Assembly (NCBI RefSeq): GCF_000004825.1
Contig: NW_008805068.1
Location: forward strand, 1,488,001-1,552,000
Reading direction: 5' to 3'
Origin: Heterostelium album PN500
Lineage: Eukaryota; Evosea; Eumycetozoa; Acytosteliales; Acytosteliaceae
Length of the DNA: 64,000 nt
The notes below the pieces were generated by a model, which worked only from the letters and a program-made list of their open reading frames with translations, made no database searches and was not told the DNA's origin. Positions 22,762 through 35,904 of the stretch are shown here, piece by piece (positions within the stretch are counted from its first letter, which is position 1; every line of letters starts with the position of its first letter). The translations under genes and the position numbers were made by a program.

Positions 22762-23363
22762 TTCTAATTTTAAGAATCTCGTGATTAAGATATTGATGAT
22801 ATATAAATAATTTATTAAAGAATTAAATAAAATAAATAAAAATCTATGATTATATATAATAATGTTGTTAATTATTATTACTTAATACATTTCTAACAAT
22901 AGCTTTATTACTATAACAAAAAGAAATAGTATTTATTATTATTGATATTTAGATTTAAATTAAAATCAAATTTGGGTTTATTACTGGTTGATTGCTGATT
23001 CATAACAACAACAACAATAATAATAATAAAAAAACAAAACACATTCCTCTTTCAAATTAATTATTTCTTTTATAAAATATATTTGTCATCAGTGCAACAT
23101 AGATTGTGTGTGTTTGTTGGGAAAAATAAAAATACAAAGAGTTAGTGGAGGTGGGAGAAAATTCAATCAATCAATTATACAATCCATATAAATCTGAACT
23201 ATTTGATTGTTGAAAGAAAAATATAAATATGGTAATGAATGAGTTTGTCAATATATCTAACCAATAGTTGCTTACTTTCTTAGTAATAATTACATATGTT
23301 TAAAAAAATATTTATTCTGATAAGTTTTTATTTATCTTGGTAGAAAAAAACAAAAGTAATTTT
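22762..23363. other. Intergenic, AT-rich
   Basis: 600 bases upstream of the lipase gene and downstream of the next minus-strand gene. It has CAA and AAT runs and a GTGTGTGT-like patch at about 23106-23115. No coding signal seen. Confidence 0.6.
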
Positions 23364-24029
23364 TTATGTGCAAATAATTTTGAATGGACTTGAACTTGAA
23401 CAATCATCCAACATCATTTGGTTGGTAATGCAAGGACCATTTGGAGAGCAGTATCTGGAGTATGCCTTACCTTGTTGGCAGTAGTATTGAGTGGATCCCC
23501 ATGGAGCGTGTTTGTCTTGAATAGTGGTTCCATTGGTTGCATACCAATAAGACTGAACGTTCTCACAGATATTGTCCAATGTTTGGTAGAGAATCGAGTT
23601 GGCAGGAACTTTGACATCACTCCATTGGTATGCCTCACCAAGCAAGTAAGAGGAGCCAGAATAGTCAGAGTATGTACACTCATCCATTGTATACATCTCG
23701 TAGTGCAGATAGTCATCACAATAGACATCACCATGATATGTCAAATTATACTCTTGAGTATTATAGATATTGTAAACCATAAATGAAATACTATCTGTGA
23801 AATTTAATGAACATTGGAATTGTTTACTTCCGAATCCCTATTATTTTGATAAAAACAATTAATTAATTATTACTAAAAAAAAAAAGAGAAGAGTAAGATT
23901 ACATACAACACCATTGATTGCATTATTACAATTTAGACTATTATAGAAAGGTGTAAAAGTGATCAGTTGTGTTTGAGCAAACAATCCTATAATAAAAAAA
24001 GAAGATATAATAATAATAATTGATTTCAT
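23364..24029 (-). CDS. Small secreted cysteine-rich protein
   Basis: Two exons (24029-23907, 23837-23364), joined in phase 0, give 198 residues. Residues 1-20 are a signal peptide (MKSIIIIIISSFFIIGLFAQ). The mature protein is rich in Tyr, Ser and Cys (DVYCDDYLHYEMYTMDEC, CSPNGPC), with several N-glycosylation sites, consistent with an extracellular disulfide-bonded protein. It is not an obvious paralogue of the genes at 675 and 50022. Dictyostelids encode many such secreted proteins of unknown function. Confidence 0.8.
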
Positions 24030-24794
24030 TTTGTTTCTATTTCTATAGTTCTAATTGTATAAAGATAAAAGAAAGAGAAGTAATGATATTTTATTTAAAA
24101 GAGAAAGTGATCTGCCGACGTAGGATTTCAAGAAAAATAAAAAATAAAAATAAAAAAAAGATTGTTTTTGATTTTATTTAAAAAATCAAGATAATAATAA
24201 TAAAATTGGTCGTATTAATTCCTCTCTTTAGTTTACTTTCACATTCTTATGATATAAATATATTATATTTTTGTGTTGTTGTAAAATATAAGGTTAGATC
24301 GATGAATTCAGCTAAAAACAAATTTAAAAATAAATTTGTCAATCGTTAATTGGTTTCAAAGTCTATTAAACACATAATTAAATATTTATTTGTGTTCATA
24401 TGAAAAAAAAAAAAAAAAGAAGTAAAATGATTTGTGTATTATTAATTAATCAAGTCGAAAAAAGTTCAGATCTGAATCATCGATTGAATATAGTTGGGGC
24501 AAAAGAAGTTCCAGATCACTTTGTTATTTTGTCAAGATTGATCAAAAATAAAAATTTAATTTTTTTTGAAAAATGAAAAAAATTGTTTTTTTTTTTTTTT
24601 TCTAAACCCACTTTTTTTTTACGTTAATTTTTTTGAATTTAATTTTTTTTTTTCAATAACTCTCTAAAAAAAATACCATCTTTTATCAATTAATCAAAAA
24701 TAAACCTGTACACAAAACACATAAAAAACAAAAAACTAAAAACAAAAAAGATAATATATATTTTTTATAAATAAACTCTTAAAACTTATAAATA
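24030..24794. other. Intergenic, divergent promoter region
   Basis: 760 bases between the secreted protein gene (minus) and the G-gamma gene (plus), dominated by A and T runs. The perfect 12-base palindrome TTCAGATCTGAA at about 24467-24478 begins a less AT-rich island to about 24530, roughly 300 bases upstream of the G-gamma start; it may be a regulatory site. Confidence 0.4.
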
Positions 24795-25108
24795 ATGTCT
24801 GAATCACAATTGAAGAAAGTTCTCAAGGAAAATGAAGGTTTGAAGTCACAACTCGAGAGATCTTCTCAAATTCTTAGAGTATCAGAAGCCTGTAATACGT
24901 ATGTTATATAACAATATCATTTTATTTTATTATTATTATTATTGTGTGTTTATATAATACTAACATATTTTTAATATTATATTTTGTTGCTTTACAAAAC
25001 AGTTTGCAAGACTTTTGTTTAAAGACTGCTGATCCATTTGTTCCAGGATGGCAAGGTGAAAACGAATGGACAAAGCCACTCAAAGGAAGCGGATGCTCTG
25101 TTTTATAA
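24795..25108 (+). CDS. gpgA: Heterotrimeric G-protein gamma subunit
   Basis: Two exons (24795-24898, 25003-25108; 104-base intron) give 69 residues, the length of the Dictyostelium G-gamma. The N-terminal half is the amphipathic helix that pairs with G-beta (LKKVLKENEGLKSQLERS). The C-terminal half has the conserved DPFVPGWQGENEW stretch and ends with the CaaX box CSVL, a geranylgeranylation signal. G-gamma anchors the beta-gamma dimer to the membrane and is needed for cAMP and folate chemotaxis. It was too short to appear as one frame and was assembled from its two exons. Confidence 0.93.
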
Positions 25109-25756
25109 AGCGGCTGCTGCCATCTACTTCTTTTTTTTTTATTTTGAAACTGTATATAGACACTCGGTTATTTCATTAGGTTACTACAACAAACAACAAC
25201 AACAAACAAACAACAACAACAACAAAAAGAGATCATCCCAATCAGTCAGTTACTTACACATTAGATAGAGATACCTATTATATTATCACAAAGAGCGCCC
25301 CAATTGTTACTCTTCAGAATTTTTGTTATATAAATCATCATCATCCTCAAAAAAGTATATCTCTTTTCAACTCCTCCCCCACCTACATACAACAATAAGA
25401 ATAAGATCAACATTTTTCAACAAAAACATAAAAAAGTTTCTTTGTAATCTTTTTAAAATTGTAATTTTAATAATATCAAATCAATCACAATCATAAACCT
25501 ATTGTATCAAAATAAAAAGATAAAAAGAGAAACTGTTAATAGTACAAAAAGTGGATTTAAATCATATAAATAAAAAAAAGTAGAAAACAAATAAAATATA
25601 TCTAGTTTTAATATATAATGTTCAAAACAAATCAACACTTTTGCAAAACTCAACTTATAAACTTTAGATAAGTTTTATTGATTAATAAATAAATTGATAA
25701 TAAATTTTAATTATTATCATAACTTTTTTTTTATTTTTATTGTAATACATTGTTAG
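25109..25756. other. Intergenic between convergent genes
   Basis: Holds the 3' ends of the G-gamma gene (plus) and the RNA-binding protein gene (minus). A CAA/AAC repeat lies at about 25187-25230. Many AATAAA-type signals; nothing else seen. Confidence 0.6.
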
Positions 25757-28021
25757 TTAGTGATGATGTAGTTGTCGTTTTTCATTAGATGTTACATTAT
25801 GTTGTTGATGGTTATGATTATGATTATGATTATTATTATGATGTTGTTGCCTTGTGTTGGTCGTTGTAGTTGTCGTCGTTGTTGTTGTTGTGGATGGTGT
25901 TGATAATAGAGGCATCGGTGGTGTTGACTTATCCTTTAGTTTTACTTTTAGATACCTATAATAGTAGTAGTAACCTTGTTAGCTTTAAGAATAAATAATA
26001 AGTAATTTGATTAACTTACTTTTGACCAACTTGTAATCCGTTCATTTCATTTAATGAGGTGATGGCATCATCTTTGTTTTGAAATTTTACAAAACCGTAT
26101 CCTTTGTTCTCGCCAGTGTCCTTATCAGTAATTACACGCACACTCTGAAGTGGACCGAATCTTGAGAACAATTTATATAAATAGCTATCGTCTACAAATC
26201 CTGGAAGGTGAAATACAAATAGATTTGTATCATTACTATTGTTATTAACATTTGACTGAGTTGTGGTGGTTGAAGTTGAGTTTGAGTTATTTATCAAAGG
26301 TGGAGGAGATACATTAGTATTGGATGTATTTAAGTTCTTATATGAGGTTGATGATGAACTTGATTGATTATGTGTATTATGAGGTGTTTGATTATGGTGA
26401 GTTGGTGATGTTGTATTACGCTTAGGAGTATTAGAGATTGGGGTGTTTAAAGTCGAACTGGATGATGATGATGTCGATGTTATCGGAGGAGAGTATGGTG
26501 GTGAGGCATTCGAGGCAGATGCTGCTATACTACTTTCTTTATTGTGATGATGTTGTTGTTGTTGCTGTTGCTGGTGATGATGTGGTTGTTTGGACTTTTT
26601 AGAGTTGGATGTTGGAGAATTCGGTGCTGGAATAGTGTATTGATTCATACTGGTATTCAATCCAACGGTGGGTGGAGAGCGAGGAGAAGACGGTTGGTTA
26701 ATAAATAAAGGCGATGAGGGATTGGGGAGTGGTGCTGGGTGGTGTCCTTGGTTCATTGGAGCTGTTGATGTTGTAGAAGTCGGTGATCCTATTAAATGAG
26801 ACTCTGGAGATGATGGAGCATGATAGTATTGAGGAATTGTACCATAATATGTATTATAAATATTTGGTTGGCCAGGATAAATCTTTAATTTAATATTATT
26901 ATTTTTTAACAAAAATATTAATAACAAAATATAATTAGTTTTTTTATTATTGTTAACTTACTGGTATCGGAGGTGCATTCGGATCTTGAAAACTATAGTA
27001 CTGGGGAACTTGGAAATATAAATAATGGTCTACATAATTATAATATGGATTCTATATTTTTGTAAAATTAGATTATAAATACTTATTATTTTTTAATATT
27101 GTGATATCTTACTACTGGATGTGGATTTATAAAATGAGAGTATTTTCTTTGTTTTCTTAATGATTTTTGATGTTCATTGTCGGCATATTTTACTTGAATA
27201 AAAATTAGTTTATAAACTTTAATTTATTTTATTATTTTATAGTACTTACCAACTAAAGGTGCTGGGGAATCCTTCATTTTAGTACCGTTCATTGCCTGCA
27301 TTGCTTTGGTTGCATCGGCTTCATTACAAAATCTTACAAATCCGGCCAACTTACTATTTCCATTTTGGTCAATCATTACTTTACATTCCAATATTTCACC
27401 GAATGGTGAAAATAATTCTTTTAATTGATCTTAAAATTATTATATTGAATTAAATTAATATTTAATAAATTATAATCTTCAGAATTATTATTTTTAAGGC
27501 TAAAACTTACCATCAGAAAGTGTAGCTGGAAGTGGTTTTAAAAATAAATTATTTGAAGGGTACTTATTATTACAGTTGGAATATAGATTGGAAAGGCGAC
27601 AAAGAAGCTTCTTGTGCATCAATTGGAAGCCATCCATATTGTCGATGGCTTTTTTCGATTCTGAGGGTGAACTGAATCGGACAAATCCATATCCATAGGA
27701 ATTTCCCTTGGCATCCACCATTACTTTGGCGCTCATTACTTTGCCAAAAGGGGAAAATAAAGTAAAAAGTTCATAGTCTCCATATTCATTGGGAAGATAT
27801 TTCACAAAGACATTGGTTTGATCTTTCTCCAGTAAATCTGGAGAAGTGGACTGTTGAGTGCTTGAGCTTCCTCCCGGACTAGATAAAATTGAATCCAAAG
27901 AATCTGTTGATTGTCCCAAGTTATTATTATTACTATTATTGGTTTTAAAATTATTATTATTATTATTATTTGTGGTTGTAGTTGTGGTTGTTAATTTACT
28001 ATTTAATTGATTGACATCCAT
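25757..28021 (-). CDS. CELF/Bruno-like RNA-binding protein with three RRMs
   Basis: Six exons (28021-27511, 27429-27250, 27192-27113, 27051-26962, 26882-26020, 25955-25757), 580 residues. RRM1 spans about 69-144 (RNP2 VFVKYL, RNP1 YGYGFVRF). RRM2 spans about 157-230 (RNP2 LFLKPL, RNP1-like LAGFVRF). RRM3 spans about 445-520 (LFVFHLPGF, GYGFVKF). Two adjacent RRMs, a long divergent linker and a C-terminal RRM is the CELF/CUG-BP (Bruno) plan; these proteins bind GU-rich RNA and control splicing, stability and translation. The linker is Ser/Thr/Asn/Pro-rich with His and Gln runs. The C-terminal tail has Thr, Asn and His repeats. ATG at 28021 follows typical A-rich leader DNA. Confidence 0.88.
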
Positions 28022-29443
28022 TTAGTTAACAATAATGAGTAATAATTATTATTGGAATAAATAAACAATGCAAAAAACACCTATTGAAAAAAAATACATA
28101 AACTAAACAATATATTACATTGTCAATCAAAGGTTCTACCATGAATTTTAAGAGTAATAAATCACTTACCTAAAACAAATGAAAAATATCAAAAATCAAA
28201 TTTCAATCCAAAAATTGCATAAACACAGTATTGAGGTCCCAAATTTATTATAAATAGAAGATTGCTAAAATGGATGGGTTTTAGTTTTGTTTTTTGTTTT
28301 TTTTTTTGCAAACACTTTTTGTTTGAAATTTGAGCTTTTGATGAAAGACTTACTGACTTGTTAAGTATACACGAATTAATAAAATATTACAATTGTTGAC
28401 CTATTATTATTACTGTTATTAATTTTTGATGTTATTGAATATTTATAAAAGTCAAGTGTTGGTAGTCTTCTCCAGTTGGTTACAAGTACCAATACTATCT
28501 TCAAATCATGCCAATAATAGCTATTCAGAAACTTCTAAAACATAAAGAAATTCGTCTGGATATTAATATTAAATTTTCCATACAACTCTTAAATCGATTG
28601 AGACAATGAAGTTGGTGACTCTCTTATTATTTCTTTTATTTGATTGATTGGTTGATTTGAGTTGTTTGCTGGCTGATGGGTTTAGAAGATGACTGTAAAA
28701 ATTACAAATAAAAAATTGATTGATATATTATAATTTTATTAATTATGTTAACACCGTTGTAAAATAAAATTTTCTAAGGAATTCAATAAAACTACCCATT
28801 GTACTCAAATAAGTTTATGAGAATATTAAATATTGTTTGAAAAACAAAACAACGATACTAGTAGTTTATTGCGGGAGGTGGAGTAGTGCCATTAAAAAAT
28901 AACTAGTATGGAGAAAAAAGTTTAAAAAAATGAACAACATCAATTTTATTTGAAATCAAAATGACCCATTTTCAAACACATTTTATTTTTTGATTAAAAA
29001 AATAGATTTTTTTTTTTGGTTTAAAGAATAAGGTAATTAACTTGTTATTCCTCGATTTAAAAAAACAAAAATAAAGGTATTATTTTGTTTTAATATAAAA
29101 ACAATCTATATTTACCAACACACAGTTGATTTGTCCGTTACAATAATGACATCATACCATATACCGCAGTTTGATCCAACAACTATCAATCACACTCATT
29201 TTAACAAGTCAGATAGATAGTTGATTGTAAAATTGTTTTTCTTTTTATTGTCCACAAATTGTTGAACCTGAATATCATAGAACTTAATCAAAACGATATA
29301 TTATTAAATGGTATAATTATAGACAAATTATTAGTTTTTTCTTTTTTTAAATAATATAAAATAATTTTATTTTATGAAATATTGCGATTGTGTCAGCTAA
29401 ACATTGATCAATGTAGCTGTTGTGACGGCGGGGTGTAAGCAAT
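28022..29443. other. Intergenic, 1.4 kb
   Basis: Upstream of the CELF-like gene and downstream of Rrs1. A donor-like GTAAGT on the minus strand at about 28165-28170 could start a 5'-UTR intron. A hairpin with arms ATACTAGT/ACTAGTAT at about 28855-28909 carries a G-rich loop (GGGAGGTGGAG). No coding signal. Confidence 0.4.
29394..29419. terminator. Near-perfect 26-base palindrome after Rrs1
   Basis: CAGCTAAACATTGATCAATG followed by TAGCTG is self-complementary except for one extra A. It starts 25 bases beyond the Rrs1 stop codon, on its 3' side. It would form a stable hairpin in the 3' UTR and could act in 3'-end formation or stability; the role is inferred from position only. Confidence 0.4.
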
Positions 29444-30718
29444 TTATTTCTTTTGTCTCTTTTGTGGACGATCAAACTTTTTGTTGTAATTTGCTTTTTG
29501 TTCTTGGGCGATGAATTGGTTGGTGGCTTTGTCGACGTTGATATTTGATTCCTTGTTAAATATACGATCCAATACCTTCATGTTGGATTTGTTCTCGTTG
29601 GCGATGTTCGAGTCATCACCGAGTCCTCTTTGCTTCTTGACGTTACGTTGTGGTTTGACGGCTTCGTCCTTCATCAATCTATCGAATTTACCCATACTGG
29701 CAGTACTAACCTTGGCGACATTGAATGTGTTACCAATATCTGACTTTAGCTGTGATCTGTTGTCCTTGCCGAAATCCTTTACCTTTCCAATACCGGCATT
29801 GCTACGCATCGATGACTCTTCCAAGTTTCTGTTTTCTCTCTTCTTTTGCTTATTTACTTTTTCTCTCTTTTCTTCCTCTGCCTTACTAAATGGATCTTCT
29901 CCTACCTCTGTAATAATTATAATTTCATATAGATATCATTATTATTTTCGTTAGTTAAACAAACATCTTATTTATCTATCACTATTTGTTTTTTTTTTTT
30001 TCGTTTTTTTTACATACTATCAGATTCTTTAGCTTCCATAATATAATCTTCATGTTTGTTAGCACGATTGGCACCATAGGATTGACGATACTCTTGATAG
30101 TGTTCGTCCCATTCCATTCTTGCCTTCTTTCCTTTCTTCTTGATACCCTTCAAAGCAGCAAATGCCTCCCATCTTGTATGTGATTTAGCAGATGGTAACT
30201 AATTAAATGATATAAATAATAAAAAAAGAGTTAGTTTCGCTCAGCTTTATGTTTAATTTTCTTTGTAAATTCTTATATGCATACCTCTTTCTCTCTTGGA
30301 GTTGGTGTGAGTGAAGCAAAGTCATTTGGTAACAATGCCAATGCACCTTCTTCGATTGCTTTAATTGGCAGACTGAAAAGCTTGGTAACTAACAACTGTA
30401 CATTATCTCTTGACAAATTCTTTAAATATTCTTCTTCGTTTTCTCTGTTTTTTTATAATAACATTATGTAAATGATTTGATTGTTAATATATATAGATTC
30501 TTCTCATTCATTCTTTTCCTTCTTTTTTTTAATCTCTTATTATAACTAACATACTTGAACTCTACTTTATTTATAGATGAATAATCATATGCGGTTAAAT
30601 TCTTTAGATCGTATTTCAAAGTATCGTCTTTATCTACAAGATGACCAGAGCTATATCTACTGTTCTCTAAAATATCTGATGCATTTACAACACCAGTTGA
30701 AGTTGTTGATGTAGACAT
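29444..30718 (-). CDS. rrs1: Ribosome biogenesis regulatory protein Rrs1 homologue
   Basis: Four exons (30718-30555, 30444-30285, 30198-30018, 29907-29444), 322 residues. N-terminal part: [17 protein letters not shown], then a helix-rich stretch ending [21 protein letters not shown], the hallmark of Rrs1 (a proline-led segment, TRWE-FA--KGI, then [12 protein letters not shown]). The second half is basic and charged, ending in a Lys/Arg tail (RPQKRQKK) suited to nucleolar import. Rrs1 with Rpf2 recruits the 5S RNP (5S rRNA, uL18, uL5) into the pre-60S particle in the nucleolus. Intron sites are conventional. It is divergent to napA, with 960 bases between the starts. Confidence 0.88.
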
Positions 30719-31678
30719 TGTTTATATCTATATCTATATATATATATATTAAAACTAAAATAAAAATAAAATAAAAAATAATGAAAAACTAGACTAGACA
30801 AAAAAAAGCGAATAGTGAGAAATTTTAATAAAAATTAAAAAAAAATATTCAATCGTAAAAAAACGACCGACGAACTTTGTTTAAATCAAATAAAATAAAT
30901 CGATTGAAAACTATTACTGATTTTATTATTATATATTACAAAATATATACTCAAACTCAATAAGAAATAAATAAAAGAAGCGATCAATAATTTTTGTTTC
31001 TAAAATAATTACTTATTCAATATTTTTAAAATTTTGCATTATAGACTCCTCACTAGAATTATTCTCCTAAAATATTTGAGTGTATCTTACAATATTTTCA
31101 AAATCAAAGTATATTTCTTTTTTTTTTTTTTTTTAATTGAAACATTTATTACTAAGATTCAACGTTACAAATATTTAAATCTCGATTGACATTTGCACAC
31201 AAGATAAAAAAAAATTTTTTTTAGCACCTTTTTTTGGGTTATTTTTCACCATTATTTTTTGATTAATTATAAATTTTTTTTTTGAGGACCATCAATAAAA
31301 TAATATCTAAAATCAACAACATAGGTGATTGAAAATAATATTACGAACAAATAATTAATAGTAACATTTCTAATTTGTAAATAAAATCGAAATTACTTCT
31401 TTTTTCATTTTACTTTGGTCAATACATTGTTTAATCGAACCACCAAATCAAATCTCACAATCAAAATCAAATCAATCCATTTTCAAACAATTTTTTAATT
31501 TTTTTTTTTATAAAAAAAACAACAAAAACACACAGCATTCTTTTACCATCACTTTAAAAATCTAATAAATTAATTTCAACATATTTTTTTTTGTATTTGT
31601 ACATATATATATATATATTATATAATTATTATTCCATTTTTTATTTTATTTATCGAAAAGAAAGAATTAGAATAGAAA
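30719..31678. other. Intergenic, divergent promoter of Rrs1 and Nap1
   Basis: 960 bases of A/T runs with several ATCGATT-type short motifs near 30895 and long T tracts before the Nap1 start, as in many dictyostelid promoters. No other feature recognised. Confidence 0.55.
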
Positions 31679-34600
31679 ATGTCAACACAAATAAAGATTC
31701 CAGATAAGATTCATGTTTTGACAGAGAATGGAGAGCAACTTCTTCATCGTCTTTATAACAGTAGACAAATATTACAGGGTGCAAAGACCAGACCGTTGTT
31801 CTTGAACGACGAAAAGGTTGGTCGTGCCATCAAGAATCTCATGTCAAAGTTTCCGGATTTTCCAGAGTTGGACAAGATCCAGGGTGTTGAACTGCTGACT
31901 TCGCGTGCCAAACAATACGTTGAGGACCTCGAGCAGCACTACGAGACACTCGTCGACGTCTGCGACTGGAAGGAAGCGGCATTCGCACTGCTCCAAGAGA
32001 TTGCAGGAAACACCGTGGCACTGCGTTTCACCTCGTCGATCCAGTTGTCGTCGGCGTTCATCGAGCTCGTTGTCATCTACGGTAAGATCCATATATTGGT
32101 ATCGATGATTGCCGATCGTCGTGTCGTTCTCGGAGTGTACGCGCGTCTCGTGCAACACTTGCGTTCACAGATCGAGCCAAACTACTCGCGAGTCGTCAAG
32201 TGGCTCAACGAATGTGATTTGCCCGTCAAGAAACTACAGGATGAGTTCCGTGTGCTGAACGACTCGATTGGACACGTACTGATGTCACTCGAGCCAACCT
32301 ATGCCAAGCGAAAACTCATCACACAACTCCGTCGTGACGGTGCACTCAATCTCATCCTCAAGCCCGAGGACATTGCCAGACCCGTACAAGATCAATACAG
32401 AATCGACTTGACATACGCATCACGTATGAACCAATGGATACTCTATGGATATCTATTCGCACCAGGTTCACTTACCACACCACAATCGATTGAACTTGTT
32501 AAATTTGCATTGTCCGAAGGTTTTAATTTACCCGTTTTCAAAGATATTGTAAGTAGTTTTATAATAACAACAACAAAAATTAAGATATTAATAATAGTTT
32601 ATTAATTGATCGATTTACATATATATATTTATTTTCATTTCATATTTTAGTCATTCCCAATTCATAATGAATTTAATGGATTGTTTAAGAATTATAAATC
32701 AAAGACTATTCATCTTCAGAAACAAAAGAAAGTTATCAAGGAAGCTGCACAGGCATCGACACAAGAGGCACCAAGAAAACACAATGAGAAGAGAATTTAT
32801 ATTAGACAAGAGTTGGAGGCAATGTGGAATCTATTTAGAGACAGACCATGTTTGTTGGCACCGAAAATCAATGTATTGATTGCTGCTCTCTCCATGGCAA
32901 AGGATGAGATCTTCTGGTACTTCCGTCACATCGATGCAATCCCACCAGAAAAAGTAAAGAAATTCTACAACAAACAAAACGATATTCGTGAAAGACGTAT
33001 TTCTTCATTATTCTATTTGATTGATCATCTAGTACAACTTGTTAAAACACACAAAAAGAGTAAGTTTAAACTATTTATTTATAAATACTAAAATCACAAT
33101 ATATAGATAGCTAACTATTAAATTACATTTACTCATTCCCTCTTTATACTTTAAATATATAGTTATTCAAAGTTATTATATTGAATATATTGCAGGTGCG
33201 GATACATTGGGATTAAGTAAAGTTTTGAATCCACAGTTGTTACAAAATGCCGGAACAACAGTCGCTCAGACTATCAACACAATTATGAATGAGTTAAAGT
33301 CAGTGTCGTTGGAATCATTTAATAGAGGTACCGAGTACAACTTCAATGGTTTGCGTGACAATTGGTGTCGTCTCGAGTATCTTTTGTATTCTAGTTCATG
33401 TCCATTGAGAGAGGCAGAGTCCAGCCAGATCTCGAGTCGTCTCAATCTCATCTATATTCACTCGAGAAATGTCGACCAGATCGAGCAACAACTCGAAGAG
33501 TTCTCCTCGCTCTCTGGTCTCTGGTCATTCAAAGAGCCATTCGTCGCATCGTTTGACAACACTCTTGTCGAAGGAAACGATCAGCCAACTCACGTAATGA
33601 ACTACCTCAAGTTACTATCGTTGTTCCCCTCTACAGTGCCAACTCACTTCATGCCAGAGGAGAAAGAACAGATTGGAAAAGAGTGTGCAGAGATTGCCAC
33701 TGTATTCCTCAATAAGATCTCAACGCGTATCGTCAACATCCTCACTACCTCTGTTGCCACACAGTTCCAAAGCTCAGAGGCACAGTTGGCCGATGTCAAC
33801 GCAGCATTCCCACTGCTCCAGAAGCGCAAGGATTGGAAACCACCCAAGGACTTTGTCACCCCGGTCGAGCCTGGCTCAGAGTCTTCGTTCCGTGCGCGTG
33901 CCAACCTCGAACAACTTCGTTTGAACGAGAAGAACGCCTTCCAATTGTGCAATGCACTCAACGAGTTTATGGATATAACAATCTACGACCACCAATTCGT
34001 GCCACGTGAATACTTGCGTGAACGTCTCGGTGCCGCTTTGAAGCAATTTATGCGTCAAACATCGACCCCAACCATCGCCACCGATCCATCGAGCATCATC
34101 CGTCCAACTGCATTCGAAACACAACTCAAAGTGTTCCTCGGTGTAATGGTGCTAGTCGAGAACTACATCGATATCGACGTCGGTGGATTGATCCGTGAGA
34201 CTCTACTCGCCGAGTTCTACGCCAAGGCACTCGGAAAGTGTGGAAGAATCGATTGGTTCCCAGAGGGTGAGATCGAGTACTCCGAAGTCACTCTCCACAA
34301 CTTTACCAACTACTTTACCGATTTCATTTCAAAGAAAGCTCAGACACCGGGTATTGTTTACTCACCGGGCAAGTTTGGATTCCTCAGTCGTGCCGGACTC
34401 CAATTCCGTGCAGAGGAGCACACCGACTACGCCGAAGTCCAATCGTTCGTCAACATGGTCGGTCCCTACGGTGTGAAGCTAGTCGAACGTGAACTACTCC
34501 GTTACGTCCTCCAGAACACTCAGTCACTCAAGGAGATACTCACCGCCAACTCGGCACTGCTCGAACAGTACTCCGGTTGTTTCTACAAGACAAACGGTGT

Positions 34601-35423
34601 CGAACATCTCAAACGTTTCAAACAACAAGATCTCGATAACTTTATCTCGCGTTCCGTCGGTATCGGTAATGCACTACACCTGCGTCAGATGATGCGTCAA
34701 GCCGTGCAGGATACCAACAACGCCAGTATTCCATTCATCCAGAAATCCATTGAAAACGCATTCATGGAGTACAACCGTAATACCTTTAGCTTCCCAGAGT
34801 TCCTCGGTGTCGACACACTCGCTCTCGATGCCGGTCTAGACGTGGGCACCGCCGACCAATACCTAAAGGTATTCCTCAGAAAGCTGAGTGCAACCGAGGC
34901 CGATATCAAGCTCTGGGACTTACTACCAGTGATGTATGCCGTCTGTTTCAACAGTACCTTCTGGAAGGATGCATTCTATCGTACCGCAATCGAAGGACAC
35001 GCCAACAATGTACATGTATTATCAATCACCATCAGCAGTCTACTCATTGGATTCGGATCGATCAACTACAGTTCCTCTGCATCCGAGGCAGACATTGTTT
35101 CACTCCTCACTCGATTCCTCGAGATCTCATCGGTTCAATTGCTCCGTCTCTACAGACAACTCTACCAAAAGTATCTACCAAGTGATCCTGCCTCTGTTAT
35201 TATATTTTTAGATAAAGTAAATATCATTCATCATTCATATGAAGTTAATTGATCAACTAAATATTAACATCACAATTTTTCTATCAAAATATAGTTTGTT
35301 GAAGAATGTCCACTTTTGATCAAAGATAATCTCGAACAATATCTACCATATACTTTTATTAGAAATATGTTCAAGGATATCTATGAAAACAAACCTGCTG
35401 AAAGTTCAACAGAACAATTCTAG
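31679..35423 (+). CDS. napA: Nap1 (NCKAP1/HEM) subunit of the SCAR/WAVE complex
   Basis: Four exons (31679-32548, 32651-33059, 33196-35216, 35295-35423), 1142 residues, close to the 1128-1157 of animal NCKAP1. The N-terminus (KIHVLTENGEQLLHRLYNSR, then NDEKVGRAIKNLMSKFPDFP) and later blocks (EARMNWLYG-like motif in SRMNQWILYG; MVGPYGVKLVERELL) follow the Nap1/HEM family along the full length. With Pir121, Abi, HSPC300 and SCAR it forms the complex that couples Rac to Arp2/3-driven actin assembly in pseudopods. The last exon is short but open and ends AESSTEQF. GC content is much higher than the flanks, with frequent CTC/GTC/CGT codons, as expected of a well-expressed gene. Confidence 0.92.
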
Positions 35424-35904
35424 ATATTCTTTAAAATATATACCAACAACAACAACAATAATAATAATAATATTGGAACAAAACAATCTTCAAATTGAAA
35501 TGTTACATTAACAATATTATTAAAAAAAAAAAAAAAACTTTTACAAAACTAAATAAAACTGTATTAACATTTTCATCATCTATAAACTCACAAAAATGTC
35601 TATCTATTTGAAACAATCTGTAGATTTAAAATATTATAGTTTTTTTAAATTTAACTCAAGTCACTTGTTCCCTTCTATCTTAGTTTTACGACAAATTGCC
35701 AACAATTTAATTGATGTTCATTAAAATTAAATTAATTCAAAAATATTTACTCACCACACAAAGTTGATTAAACCAATATAATTGATCAAAAAAAAAAAAA
35801 AAAACAACATACACCACTATTTAATTTGTTGTTATCTATCTCATTGTATTTTATACTTCATTTAATAATAGTTTTTTTTTAATAATATTATTTAGATTAT
35901 AGAA
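35424..35904. other. Intergenic, AT-rich
   Basis: 480 bases between two plus-strand genes. It contains the Nap1 3' UTR and the promoter of the next gene, with CAA/AAT repeats at about 35443-35470 and poly-A tracts. Confidence 0.6.

Noticed and set aside
29511-29954. 148-codon plus-strand frame opposite Rrs1
   Set aside because: Antisense shadow of Rrs1, whose four-exon model has clear family motifs.
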